Below are positions 1-5,353 of a stretch of 5,353 bases of DNA, in pieces. Both the position numbers and the translations under genes were made by a program. The DNA comes from Clostridia bacterium (GTDB lineage Bacteria > Bacillota > Clostridia > TANB77 > UBA1234), in assembly GCA_900753135.1 (NCBI GenBank), contig CAADXZ010000227.1, positions 1 to 5,353 on the forward strand, read 5' to 3'. Below the pieces are notes generated by a model. The model was not told the DNA's origin. It saw nothing but the letters and a program-made list of their open reading frames with translations, and ran no database searches. Within the stretch, counting starts at the first letter, position 1. Each line of letters begins with the position of its first letter.

Positions 1-59
1 CACAATTTCTGCTGTGCACCAACTCGATCATACTTCACAACCTTCATTAACGAGTTCTC
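1..59. repeat. Left copy of the 59-bp exact terminal direct repeat
   Basis: Identical base for base to 5295-5353. It contains the last codons and the TAA (47-49) of the 964-aa gene and its 3' flank. It implies a closed 5294-bp molecule, or one unit of a tandem repeat. Confidence 0.97.
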
Positions 60-2941
60 ATTTTATAAATTTTAGCTTTTGATCCAATTCCGGCTTTCTT
101 TAGCATTTTCTTATATGCCTTATACTTTGACGCCAGAACATACACTCTGACATTTTTATTTATCTTTTTAAATGCATTAGCTCCAATCTTTCCAGATGCC
201 AGCTTCGTTGAATTAATCACAATACTATTAAGAGATGTACAACCATAAAAAGCTTTTGCATTAATTTTTTCCACATTAGAGCCAATTACAATATTTTTTA
301 AAGATGTATTTTTATAAAAGGCTTTCTCTCCGATAGAAGTCACTCTATACACAATTCCATCGATCGCAACTGTGTCTGGTATATATGTTGATTTAAGATC
401 ATCATCAAACAGTTCTGAATATTCTACACAATACCCACCCTCCGTCTCTGTGATTGTATAGATTGCCTGATCCGTTTCCAGTTCATCGCCGACCATTAAT
501 GTATCATCATCTATTTCATCATCTATTTCATCATCTGCATCATAATCCAGCTCATATTTTTTATCATCAACAACCTGATTCTTATTATCATCTGTTTTCT
601 GAATCTGTTTTGTCCAATGAGCAGTCAATATCATATCATTCGTAACTGACATTCCTGCATATGCCAATATATTATTCGGTGTATACCAACCATCAAAGAC
701 GTATCCTTCTCTTGAAATTACAGGTAATGTTGTCAATTTTGCATCATTATATTGCGCATACAACGTGCAGTTCAGTGTTAAGGACAGCGAACTTCCTGGA
801 TAATACGATGTGCTCATCGTTGTCGAGGAATTGTAAAGCCAGTACTTAAAGGTTTGTGGCAGACTAACCGGAGACGGATTCTGATCTCCACCATTCGGCT
901 GGAAGGTAACATTTACACTCTTAGCAGGGCGTTCATTTAGCAACTGAATCGTTGATCCCTTGGTTCCAGACTGCTTTGTCTGCGACATTGCACCACCATT
1001 AGTTTTATAGGTAACATAAAGTGTCTCTTTCGGTACACTCTTTTCATTGACCTGAATCTCATAGGAAGACTCTTTTGTAATGCCACCTTCTGAATATGTG
1101 ACTTTAACATTATATTTTCCAGCCTTGATAGTGCTCCCATTAATCTTCCAGCCACTCACCTCTGTCTTTGATCCATCTGTATATGTAGCAACAATCTTCA
1201 TTCCAGATGTATCAATTGCATCATTGACACTATATGTTGTTTTACTCGGTTTGGTAGAAATCGTGATTGACTGCAGTTGCTTCTTTACATTGGTGTAATT
1301 ATCTTTGTAACTATATCCACACGTTGAACATGTGTGAAGCGTATATCCTTTCTCTGTTATTGTTGGTGCAATCGTCTTATTTGTATATTTATGACCTGTT
1401 GCTTTAATTGTTCGTGTTTCTGTTTTTCCACAAAGATTACATTTTCTTTGCTCCGTTCCGTTTGATGTACAAGTTGCTTTCTTAGTTGTAATCCACGTTC
1501 CATATGAATGTGCAGATTCCTTTTGATAAATTCTAAATTTCAATTTTTTAGAATCTGTATAATTTTCATTCTTGTCATAAACAGATACATATACTGTGTA
1601 ATCTCCTACGCCAAGGCTTTTGGCTTGGAATGTGTAGTTTGTCGGAATATCTTTTGTCACAACTCGCCCTACTCCATCCTTGTCAATTCCTACTATTAGC
1701 TTATTGTAATAAGAGGCTTTAACATTGATCGATATATTCTCATTTATTTCATAAGAAGATTTTGACAACGAAAAGCTATCACACCGAGGAGTTTTTATTG
1801 CAAACCACAAAGTATTAGTATCTACATATCCTTGCGAATTTGCTACTGTAACGTATATACTGTAATTTCCAATTCCTAAATCTCTTGATGAAAATACATA
1901 ATGTGATGTTATTTCTTTTGTCACAACTCGTCCTACACCATCTTTATCAATTCCTACCGTTAAATGGTCATAATTTTGGGCTTCAACATTAACCTCAATA
2001 TTATCTCCTAAAGAATATTCTATATAGGATGTATTTTTCTTGGACAACCAAAAATTGGTGTATGAGGGTTTAGTTTGTATCTTGAACCATAAAGTATTTG
2101 TGTCAACATATCCTTGTGAATTACTCGCCGTCACATATATACTATAACTTCCTGCACCAAGTTCTTTAGCTGAAAATTCATAATGTGAATTTATTTCCTT
2201 TGTTACGACTCTACCAACGCCATCTTTATCAATCCCCATCGTTAAGTGGTCATAATTAGAAGCTTCGACATTAACTTCGATCTTATCATTTAGTCCATAC
2301 TCCGTATAGGATGTATTTTTTCTTGACAACCAAAAATTGGAGTACTTTGGTTTATTTGAACTACTACCACCTTGATAATTATATGCATGATACAATGTCA
2401 TTGCTCGATTATCATAGTTGAATTTTGGCCATGTATATAAATAAGTTTTTATAGTATTTCTTCCATCACTGTTACAATCAAAAACTTGAACACCATCTGT
2501 ACTAACACCGACAACAATCATTGAATGCGGTCCACATTTACCACCACTCTTTGCAATACTTCTTTGAACTTGTATATAGTCCCCTGGGCTTGCCTTTTGT
2601 AATAACGTTTTAGCAGTACTTTCATTCAAGCTTCCTGGTGTAATCATTCCAACCAATTGTGCATTCGCATTTGATAGTTTATAATTTGCATTTTCAGGAT
2701 ACGCCCCTATATATACTCCAAAAATCTTCAAAAATATCCAATTAGCAAACCCCTTGCATTGACTTCCCATATACATTTGTGCGGATGTGGCTGTATGATT
2801 TGCATATTGTCCAATTAAAGAATTTAATTGACTACTAACAGTACTTTGCGTAATCGCAAGTGCTTTTACATTTGGTATTCCTCCAAAAAACATTGTAACT
2901 ATTAATAAAACTACTACCACACGCTTAAAAAAAATCTTCAT
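47..2941 (-). CDS. Large secreted modular protein: CHAP-like peptidase, Ig-like repeats, Cys-pair ribbons, InlB-type and BspA-type LRR domains
   Basis: 964 aa from the ATG at 2941. I prefer this start to the in-frame ATG at 2998 because it is preceded by AAGGGGG with an 8-nt spacer and opens a clear signal peptide (MKIFFKR, a hydrophobic run, then a likely cut after VKALA near residue 29). Domains in order: CHAP/NlpC-P60-like amidase about 30-190, with candidate catalytic Cys62 (QCKGFANW), His139 (GPHSM) and Asp155/Asn157 (VFDCN); three Ig-like repeats of about 93 aa, 197-472, each with GIDKDGVGRVVTK; a two-unit Cys/His ribbon region 477-549 (CxxC at 501/504 and 538/541); a Big_3-type Ig domain about 556-631; an InlB/Flg_new-like region about 639-778; an acidic Asp/Glu linker 782-819; BspA-type LRR_5 repeats about 860-940 ending in a basic tail. 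There is no LPXTG, SLH or C-terminal membrane anchor. Probable role: secreted cell-wall hydrolase or adhesin; the real substrate is unknown. The fold assignments come from motif recognition, not from a search. Confidence 0.9.
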   Translation of the reverse strand: MKIFFKRVVVVLLIVTMFFGGIPNVKALAITQSTVSSQLNSLIGQYANHTATSAQMYMGSQCKGFANWIFLKIFGVYIGAYPENANYKLSNANAQLVGMITPGSLNESTAKTLLQKASPGDYIQVQRSIAKSGGKCGPHSMIVVGVSTDGVQVFDCNSDGRNTIKTYLYTWPKFNYDNRAMTLYHAYNYQGGSSSNKPKYSNFWLSRKNTSYTEYGLNDKIEVNVEASNYDHLTMGIDKDGVGRVVTKEINSHYEFSAKELGAGSYSIYVTASNSQGYVDTNTLWFKIQTKPSYTNFWLSKKNTSYIEYSLGDNIEVNVEAQNYDHLTVGIDKDGVGRVVTKEITSHYVFSSRDLGIGNYSIYVTVANSQGYVDTNTLWFAIKTPRCDSFSLSKSSYEINENISINVKASYYNKLIVGIDKDGVGRVVTKDIPTNYTFQAKSLGVGDYTVYVSVYDKNENYTDSKKLKFRIYQKESAHSYGTWITTKKATCTSNGTEQRKCNLCGKTETRTIKATGHKYTNKTIAPTITEKGYTLHTCSTCGYSYKDNYTNVKKQLQSITISTKPSKTTYSVNDAIDTSGMKIVATYTDGSKTEVSGWKINGSTIKAGKYNVKVTYSEGGITKESSYEIQVNEKSVPKETLYVTYKTNGGAMSQTKQSGTKGSTIQLLNERPAKSVNVTFQPNGGDQNPSPVSLPQTFKYWLYNSSTTMSTSYYPGSSLSLTLNCTLYAQYNDAKLTTLPVISREGYVFDGWYTPNNILAYAGMSVTNDMILTAHWTKQIQKTDDNKNQVVDDKKYELDYDADDEIDDEIDDDTLMVGDELETDQAIYTITETEGGYCVEYSELFDDDLKSTYIPDTVAIDGIVYRVTSIGEKAFYKNTSLKNIVIGSNVEKINAKAFYGCTSLNSIVINSTKLASGKIGANAFKKINKNVRVYVLASKYKAYKKMLKKAGIGSKAKIYKMRTR
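504..535 (-). repeat. 12-bp tandem repeat encoding the acidic linker
   Basis: The plus-strand unit TCATCATCTATT occurs about 2.7 times and encodes the DEIDDEIDD run between the InlB-type region and the LRR end of the 964-aa protein. Its length is a multiple of three, so changes in copy number keep the frame. Confidence 0.75.
1526..2353 (-). repeat. Three tandem Ig-like coding repeats of about 280 bp
   Basis: The units are about 2072-2353, 1793-2071 and 1526-1792. The first two are very similar in DNA and protein (NFWLS, YDHLT, SQGYVDTNTLWF in both); the third is more diverged but keeps GIDKDGVGRVVTK. The first two could recombine and change the copy number. Confidence 0.85.
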
Positions 2942-2949
2942 CGCCTCAT

Positions 2950-2956
2950 CCCCCTT
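2950..2956 (-). promoter_or_regulatory. Ribosome binding site that fixes the start of the 964-aa gene
   Basis: The minus strand reads AAGGGGG followed by 8 nt and ATG at 2941. The alternative upstream ATG (2998) has no such site, lies inside a stem-loop, and would put 19 mostly polar and charged residues before the signal peptide. Confidence 0.75.
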
Positions 2957-2986
2957 ATTATACATTTTTATCAACTTCCTAATATG

Positions 2987-3034
2987 AAAATAAGACATGA
3001 CAACTGATTTACATTCAGCGTAATGTCTTACTTC
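2987..3034 (-). promoter_or_regulatory. Long stem-loop in the leader of the 964-aa gene (attenuator or terminator-like candidate)
   Basis: TAAGACAT at 2991-2998 and ATGTCTTA at 3023-3030 form a perfect 8-bp stem. Four further A-T or G-T pairs extend it to about 12 bp (2987-2998 with 3023-3034). Inside it a second small stem, CTGA 3004-3007 with TCAG 3015-3018, closes a 7-nt loop. On the minus strand the descending arm runs into TTTT, as in a weak intrinsic terminator, but the stem is AT-rich and the T run is partly paired. It lies between the candidate promoter and the ribosome site of the large gene, so it could act as a leader structure, or end transcripts from the upstream family gene. Confidence 0.45.
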
Positions 3035-3072
3035 ATGTACATTAGTTGGTAACTGGCTGCCATTTTACAGAC

Positions 3073-3100
3073 CCTATAGTATTGCGTCACAATTTTTCAA
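3073..3100 (-). promoter_or_regulatory. Candidate sigma-A-type promoter for the 964-aa gene
   Basis: The minus strand has TTGAAA (3095-3100) as -35, a 16-nt spacer, and TATAGG (3073-3078) as -10. The -35 matches the consensus at five of six positions; the -10 is weaker. It would give a leader of about 125 nt that includes the stem-loop at 2987-3034. Judged by eye only. Confidence 0.35.
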
Positions 3101-3191
3101 CTGCTTTGCCTTTTTCAATTCAAATATATTTTATTTTCTATCAATACATTAAATTATTGTACTTCCAATTTTATGTTCACTCATTTTTATT

Positions 3192-3887
3192 TTACAAAAG
3201 ACCTAGTTCTTTCCATTTGACTGCTTCTGTATTTCTAGCAGAAATCCAAGCATAATACTCTGTCATTCTTGTATTTTCCTCAATTTGACATGAATTATTA
3301 ACCAGCATAGTTAATTCTCCACTAAGTTGGTTAACCTGTTTATTATTTTCTTGAATAGCAGAATACAACATATATTGATGTTGCTCTATTTTCTCTAAAT
3401 GTTTAATTACATCATCTATTTTGTTTATAATTAAATTCATTCGAAGTTCTGATTCGAAAATATTATATGCACCTTCTGCACCTTCTAGTTTGTCACATCT
3501 CCCCGATAATAAGTATTCGTAAAATGAACTTACTGCAATAATATTTCTATATTTCGGAAATATGACATCCAACGAATACATTTGTAGTAATGTATCCTGT
3601 GTCTCTTCTAATTTTCTACTTAATTTGTTATATTCGTTCTGCAAAGCCTCTGTTTCTTCTTTTATCCAATACTTGACCTTTTCATTTTTCTCACGAATGT
3701 GTCGATTATTATTTTCTATCCGCTTATTTTCATCGTCTATTTCATGATTCTCTTTTGAAATATTAATTACGCCGAGCAAAAATGTAAATGCCATACATAC
3801 AAATAAAATTTGCGGATAATATTTTATATCTTGTTTTGCGAACACCCAAATACAAAGTACAATTGCGAACAAAATTAAACCGCCCAT
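3192..3887 (-). CDS. Membrane-anchored coiled-coil protein of unknown function, main part of a frameshifted gene
   Basis: The ORF gives 231 aa from an ATG at 3887, but that start has no ribosome site within reach and sits in the middle of a hydrophobic stretch: the same frame is open upstream to about 3950 and encodes GGNGIILFAAF just before MGGLILF. Visible parts, numbered from this Met: first membrane segment about 1-17 plus upstream residues, second about 24-43, a charged coiled coil about 44-104, then a conserved-looking core (DVIFPKYRN at 107-115, SGRCDKLEG at 128-136, GAYNIFESELRMN at 139-151, HQYMLYSAIQ at 170-179) and a polar C-terminal tail. From memory this matches a family of about 300-aa uncharacterised proteins in gut Clostridia; no function is known to me. 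The missing N-terminus is supplied by the 57-codon ORF at 3905-4078; read with a -1 shift the whole is 295 aa (3192-4078). A silent pseudogene, a phase-variable gene, or frameshifted expression are all possible. Confidence 0.75.
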   Translation of the reverse strand: MGGLILFAIVLCIWVFAKQDIKYYPQILFVCMAFTFLLGVINISKENHEIDDENKRIENNNRHIREKNEKVKYWIKEETEALQNEYNKLSRKLEETQDTLLQMYSLDVIFPKYRNIIAVSSFYEYLLSGRCDKLEGAEGAYNIFESELRMNLIINKIDDVIKHLEKIEQHQYMLYSAIQENNKQVNQLSGELTMLVNNSCQIEENTRMTEYYAWISARNTEAVKWKELGLL

Positions 3888-3904
3888 AAAAGCAGCAAAT
3901 AATA

Positions 3905-4078
3905 TTATCCCATTACCACCTTCCGACTCTGTATGCTTTTTTTCTCTTGATATAATTTAGTATTATTTACATCATGAAACAATTGATTAACTTTTTTCAT
4001 ATAATTTTGTTGAGCAAGTACACTCTTTTCCAATTTAAAAATTTGTTCCAAATATTCAATCAGTACATTTTTCGCCAC
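3905..4078 (-). CDS. 57-codon ORF: N-terminal part of the frameshifted coiled-coil membrane protein
   Basis: It starts with GTG at 4078, preceded on the minus strand by AAAAGGTG and a 6-nt spacer, a good ribosome site, and stops at TAA 3905-3907. The product begins (V/M)AKNVLIEYLEQIFKLEK and continues as a charged, coiled-coil-like segment with LAQQNYMKKVNQLF. The same kind of N-terminal segment (short helix with YLEQIFKLE-like pattern, then QQ-rich helix) precedes the membrane segments in the family that the downstream ORF resembles, as far as I recall. Its last seven codons overlap, in the other frame, sequence that encodes the start of the downstream membrane segment. Most likely it is not a separate protein but the front end of a 295-aa product broken at the A7 tract (3937-3943). 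Confidence 0.7.
   Translation of the reverse strand: MAKNVLIEYLEQIFKLEKSVLAQQNYMKKVNQLFHDVNNTKLYQEKKSIQSRKVVMG
3937..3943 (-). other. Homopolymer A7 frameshift site joining the two parts of the coiled-coil gene
   Basis: On the minus strand the codons are GAG AAA AAA AGC. One extra A, or a -1 slip here, moves the 57-codon frame directly into the frame of the 231-aa ORF and restores a continuous 295-aa protein with an intact first membrane segment. Possible readings are a loss of one base, slippage-driven phase variation, programmed or transcriptional slippage, or an assembly error. Confidence 0.7.
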
Positions 4079-4084
4079 TTATTT

Positions 4085-4092
4085 CACCTTTT
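4085..4092 (-). promoter_or_regulatory. Ribosome binding site selecting a GTG start
   Basis: AAAAGGTG lies 6 nt before the GTG at 4078 on the minus strand. No in-frame ATG lies nearby upstream, so this site decides the start of the coiled-coil gene. Confidence 0.7.
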
Positions 4093-4122
4093 AGATATTT
4101 TGCAAACTGTTTTTTATATTTA

Positions 4123-4150
4123 ATTGTAACATTCTTATCACAGCAATCAA
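4123..4150 (-). promoter_or_regulatory. Candidate promoter for the coiled-coil gene
   Basis: The minus strand shows TTGATT (4145-4150), a 16-nt spacer ending in TGT, and TACAAT (4123-4128). The -10 differs from TATAAT at one position and carries the extended TGn element. The transcription start would lie near 4116, about 38 nt before the GTG start. It is the better of the two promoter candidates in the window. Confidence 0.5.
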
Positions 4151-4176
4151 TATGTGCCCTTTATTGAGCCCTGTTA

Positions 4177-4188
4177 TTTAGTACTAAA
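4177..4188. repeat. 12-bp perfect palindrome in the gap after the SH3-domain gene
   Basis: TTTAGTACTAAA is a perfect palindrome about 27 bp upstream of the candidate -35 of the coiled-coil gene. It could be an operator half-site pair, or chance in AT-rich DNA. The rest of the gap 4079-4270 shows no further ORF and no convincing terminator. Confidence 0.3.
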
Positions 4189-4270
4189 AGACTATTTTAT
4201 ATGTGAAATTCATTGTTCTTTTTCCTACATGTTTCTATTTCTATAATGACAGAATAAATATTTACATTTT

Positions 4271-5149
4271 TTATCCTGCATATACAATCTCTTCAAACAA
4301 TTTGTTATTTATTACTGTAACTTTATTATCCGTATAAAACCATCCTTGTTTCCCACTCTTTGTTTTTATTTGATACATAACATGCTTATTTCCGATATAA
4401 CATTTTAAAATTTTTGCTTTTTCGCCCCTTTTCACTATAAAAGATTTAGATTTTTTATTACATGTTTTATATAACTGAATATCTCTGGCCACAGTAAGAT
4501 ATGGCTTTCTATCTTTTTTATATAAATCTGAATTTTTACTGTATTCCTCTCGATTATAATATTTTTTTACTTTACACATTTTCGATGCCAAAACTAATTT
4601 TCCATCCTTGTATTTTAATTTTGCCTCCAATTCAATACTTGCAACTGCATAAGACATACTTGACAATCTTATTTTTATTTTGTTTTTATCAACAGATTGT
4701 ATGGCTATACTCCCCCAATATCCAAATTTATCTGATAGCTTATTCCCATCAAAAACTTTTGTAAAAGCACCTTGCTCATACTTATAAATTAAAATTGGTC
4801 CTACACCATCGTCTCCCCATAAATTTACATACAAAAAATATTTCTTTTGCATTTGAACTAATAAAATCGAATATTGTTCTTTATAATAGATTCCTTTCAC
4901 ATTTAAAATTTTTTTGCCATTTACATATACACTCAAATAATCACACATATCCTCTTCCCATTCTGGGACTTCGTGCTCCTTAAACAATAATTCTTCATTT
5001 TTTCCATCATGATCTAAATCAAATTGTTTATACACCTTGTCAACTTTTAATGTTGTCAATTTACTTGCTGCATACACAGAATTATCTGTTAGCAAACTAC
5101 AAACTATCATAACAAAAGTTAAAATAAAACAAACACTTCTTTTTACCAT
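4271..5149 (-). CDS. Secreted protein with DxDxDG calcium-type loop and C-terminal SH3-like domain
   Basis: 292 aa from the ATG at 5149, which follows AAAAGGTGG with a 6-nt spacer. A signal peptide is clear: MVKRS, hydrophobic residues 6-20, and a likely cut after SVYA (about residue 27). The mature part opens with a loop DLDHDGKNEE at 45-54, the EF-hand/VCBS (FG-GAP-like) type often found in secreted Firmicute proteins with beta-rich repeats; the middle, about 55-200, looks beta-rich with no motif I can name. About 218-280 resembles a bacterial SH3 domain (VARDIQLYKT, KRGEKAKIL, then SGKQGWFYTD), usually a cell-wall or peptide binding module. It is likely exported and wall-associated; there is no catalytic motif and no sortase or lipobox signal. 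It follows the truncated family gene by only 13 nt, so it was probably co-transcribed and translationally coupled with that gene. The gene is very AT-rich. Partner and ligand are unknown. Confidence 0.85.
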   Translation of the reverse strand: MVKRSVCFILTFVMIVCSLLTDNSVYAASKLTTLKVDKVYKQFDLDHDGKNEELLFKEHEVPEWEEDMCDYLSVYVNGKKILNVKGIYYKEQYSILLVQMQKKYFLYVNLWGDDGVGPILIYKYEQGAFTKVFDGNKLSDKFGYWGSIAIQSVDKNKIKIRLSSMSYAVASIELEAKLKYKDGKLVLASKMCKVKKYYNREEYSKNSDLYKKDRKPYLTVARDIQLYKTCNKKSKSFIVKRGEKAKILKCYIGNKHVMYQIKTKSGKQGWFYTDNKVTVINNKLFEEIVYAG

Positions 5150-5155
5150 ATAAAA

Positions 5156-5164
5156 CCACCTTTT
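5156..5164 (-). promoter_or_regulatory. Ribosome site of the 292-aa gene, overlapping the upstream stop codon
   Basis: AAAAGGTGG on the minus strand starts within the TAA stop (5163-5165) of the truncated coiled-coil gene. The overlap of stop and ribosome site is typical of translational coupling inside an operon. Confidence 0.7.
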
Positions 5165-5312
5165 ACCATCCCATCATTTTTATCCATGCAAGATAAGATG
5201 AATAATCTGCACTAATTTTACTGTTATACGCAATTATCTCATTCGAACTCTCTAATCGTTTCATAGATTCATTTCCGTTCTCCATTAGTTGGTGCACAAT
5301 TTCTGCTGTGCA
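5163..5312 (-). pseudogene. Truncated C-terminus of a second copy of the coiled-coil family gene
   Basis: This minus-strand frame ends at TAA 5163-5165 and is open upstream to a TGA at 5322-5324. It encodes TAEIVHQLMENGNES, then AYNSKISADYSSYLAWIK and a short end. An internal ATG at 5285 would give 40 aa but has no ribosome site. The pattern (polar helix, N-x-x-x-AYNSKI-A, then a Tyr/Trp-containing end) is the same kind of tail as in the 231-aa ORF, which ends with EENTRMTEYYAWISARN, so I read it as the last part of a paralogue whose front is missing. The break falls at or near the inverted repeat 5287-5318; upstream of it lies sequence identical to the 3' flank of the 964-aa gene. The similarity is short, so homology is likely but not proven. 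Confidence 0.6.
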
Positions 5313-5318
5313 CCAACT
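5287..5318. repeat. Perfect 11-bp inverted repeat with 10-nt loop at the closing junction
   Basis: AGTTGGTGCAC (5287-5297) and GTGCACCAACT (5308-5318) are exact reverse complements around a 10-nt centre. The right arm is also present at 14-24. Neither strand has a T run after the stem, so it is not a standard terminator. It lies where the 3' flank of the 964-aa gene meets the truncated family gene. Confidence 0.85.
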
Positions 5319-5353
5319 CGATCATACTTCACAACCTTCATTAACGAGTTCTC
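5295..5353. repeat. Right copy of the 59-bp exact terminal direct repeat
   Basis: Same sequence as 1-59. The length equals a k-mer size used by some short-read assemblers, so the overlap is probably how the assembler reports a loop. The copy carries the last four sense codons of the 964-aa gene again, up to the window edge. Confidence 0.97.

Noticed and set aside
454..1699. Plus-strand and alternate-frame ORFs of about 60-72 codons inside the large secreted gene
   Set aside because: They lie opposite or out of frame within a well-supported 964-aa CDS, have low-complexity or repetitive products, and no ribosome sites that I can see.
2957..2962. Perfect TATAAT on the minus strand as a -10 box
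   Set aside because: It abuts the ribosome site, so a transcript starting 7 nt later would lose the site; no -35 is visible at the right distance.
2942..2998. In-frame ATG at 2998 as the start of the large secreted protein
   Set aside because: It would place 19 residues before the signal peptide and lies in a stem-loop, while the ATG at 2941 has a proper ribosome site.
3040..3050. 11-bp match CATTAGTTGGT shared with 5283-5293
   Set aside because: A few 11-bp matches are expected by chance in 5.3 kb; flanking bases differ on both sides.
3046..4983. Plus-strand ORFs of about 61-87 codons across the gap and the other minus-strand genes
   Set aside because: Their Phe/Leu/Ser/Tyr-rich products are typical of the complement of AT-rich coding DNA; the minus-strand genes explain the coding signal.
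5287..5318. Inverted repeat as an intrinsic terminator of the 964-aa gene
   Set aside because: The stem is strong enough, but neither strand has a T run after it.
1..5353. Small plasmid, phage or satellite genome
   Set aside because: Circular closure is suggestive, but there is no replication initiator, capsid, integrase, relaxase or recognisable origin.

Overview
The window looks like AT-rich DNA from a gut Firmicute, most likely a Clostridia/Lachnospiraceae-type bacterium. The evidence is strong AGG-type ribosome sites, Gram-positive signal peptides, and a large secreted protein combining a CHAP-like peptidase, Ig-like repeats, paired-Cys ribbon units, an InlB-type region and BspA-type leucine-rich repeats. 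This assignment is inferred from protein style, not from a marker gene. No rRNA, tRNA, CRISPR array, transposase, integrase or replication gene was found.

All supported genes lie on the minus strand. Read in the direction of transcription (high to low coordinates), the window holds: (1) the last part of a coiled-coil family gene, 5163 to about 5312, truncated; (2) a 292-aa secreted protein with a DxDxDG loop and an SH3-like C-terminus, 4271-5149, whose ribosome site overlaps the stop of (1); (3) a 192-nt gap with a promoter candidate; (4) a second gene of the same coiled-coil/membrane family, split by a -1 frameshift at a seven-base homopolymer into a 57-codon ORF (3905-4078) and a 231-aa ORF (3192-3887); read through the shift they make one 295-aa protein; (5) a 250-nt leader with a promoter candidate and a long stem-loop; (6) a 964-aa secreted modular protein, 47-2941.

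The first 59 bases are repeated exactly as the last 59 (5295-5353). The window therefore closes into a 5294-bp circle, or is one unit of a tandem array or assembly-graph loop. On closing, the end of the large secreted gene is followed about 20 nt later by the decapitated family gene, with a perfect 11-bp inverted repeat at the join. With no replication gene present, a tandem duplication or assembly loop is more likely than a plasmid, but sequence alone cannot decide.

The recurring theme is a membrane-anchored coiled-coil protein of unknown function placed just upstream of a signal-peptide-bearing secreted protein, seen twice. This may be a cell-surface or envelope module in which the membrane protein works with the secreted partner; that is inference. 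Base composition differs along the large gene (a sampled 60-nt stretch at 841-900 is 29/60 G+C, 2641-2700 is 18/60, and 4561-4620 in the SH3 gene is 14/60), consistent with mosaic assembly of its domains.
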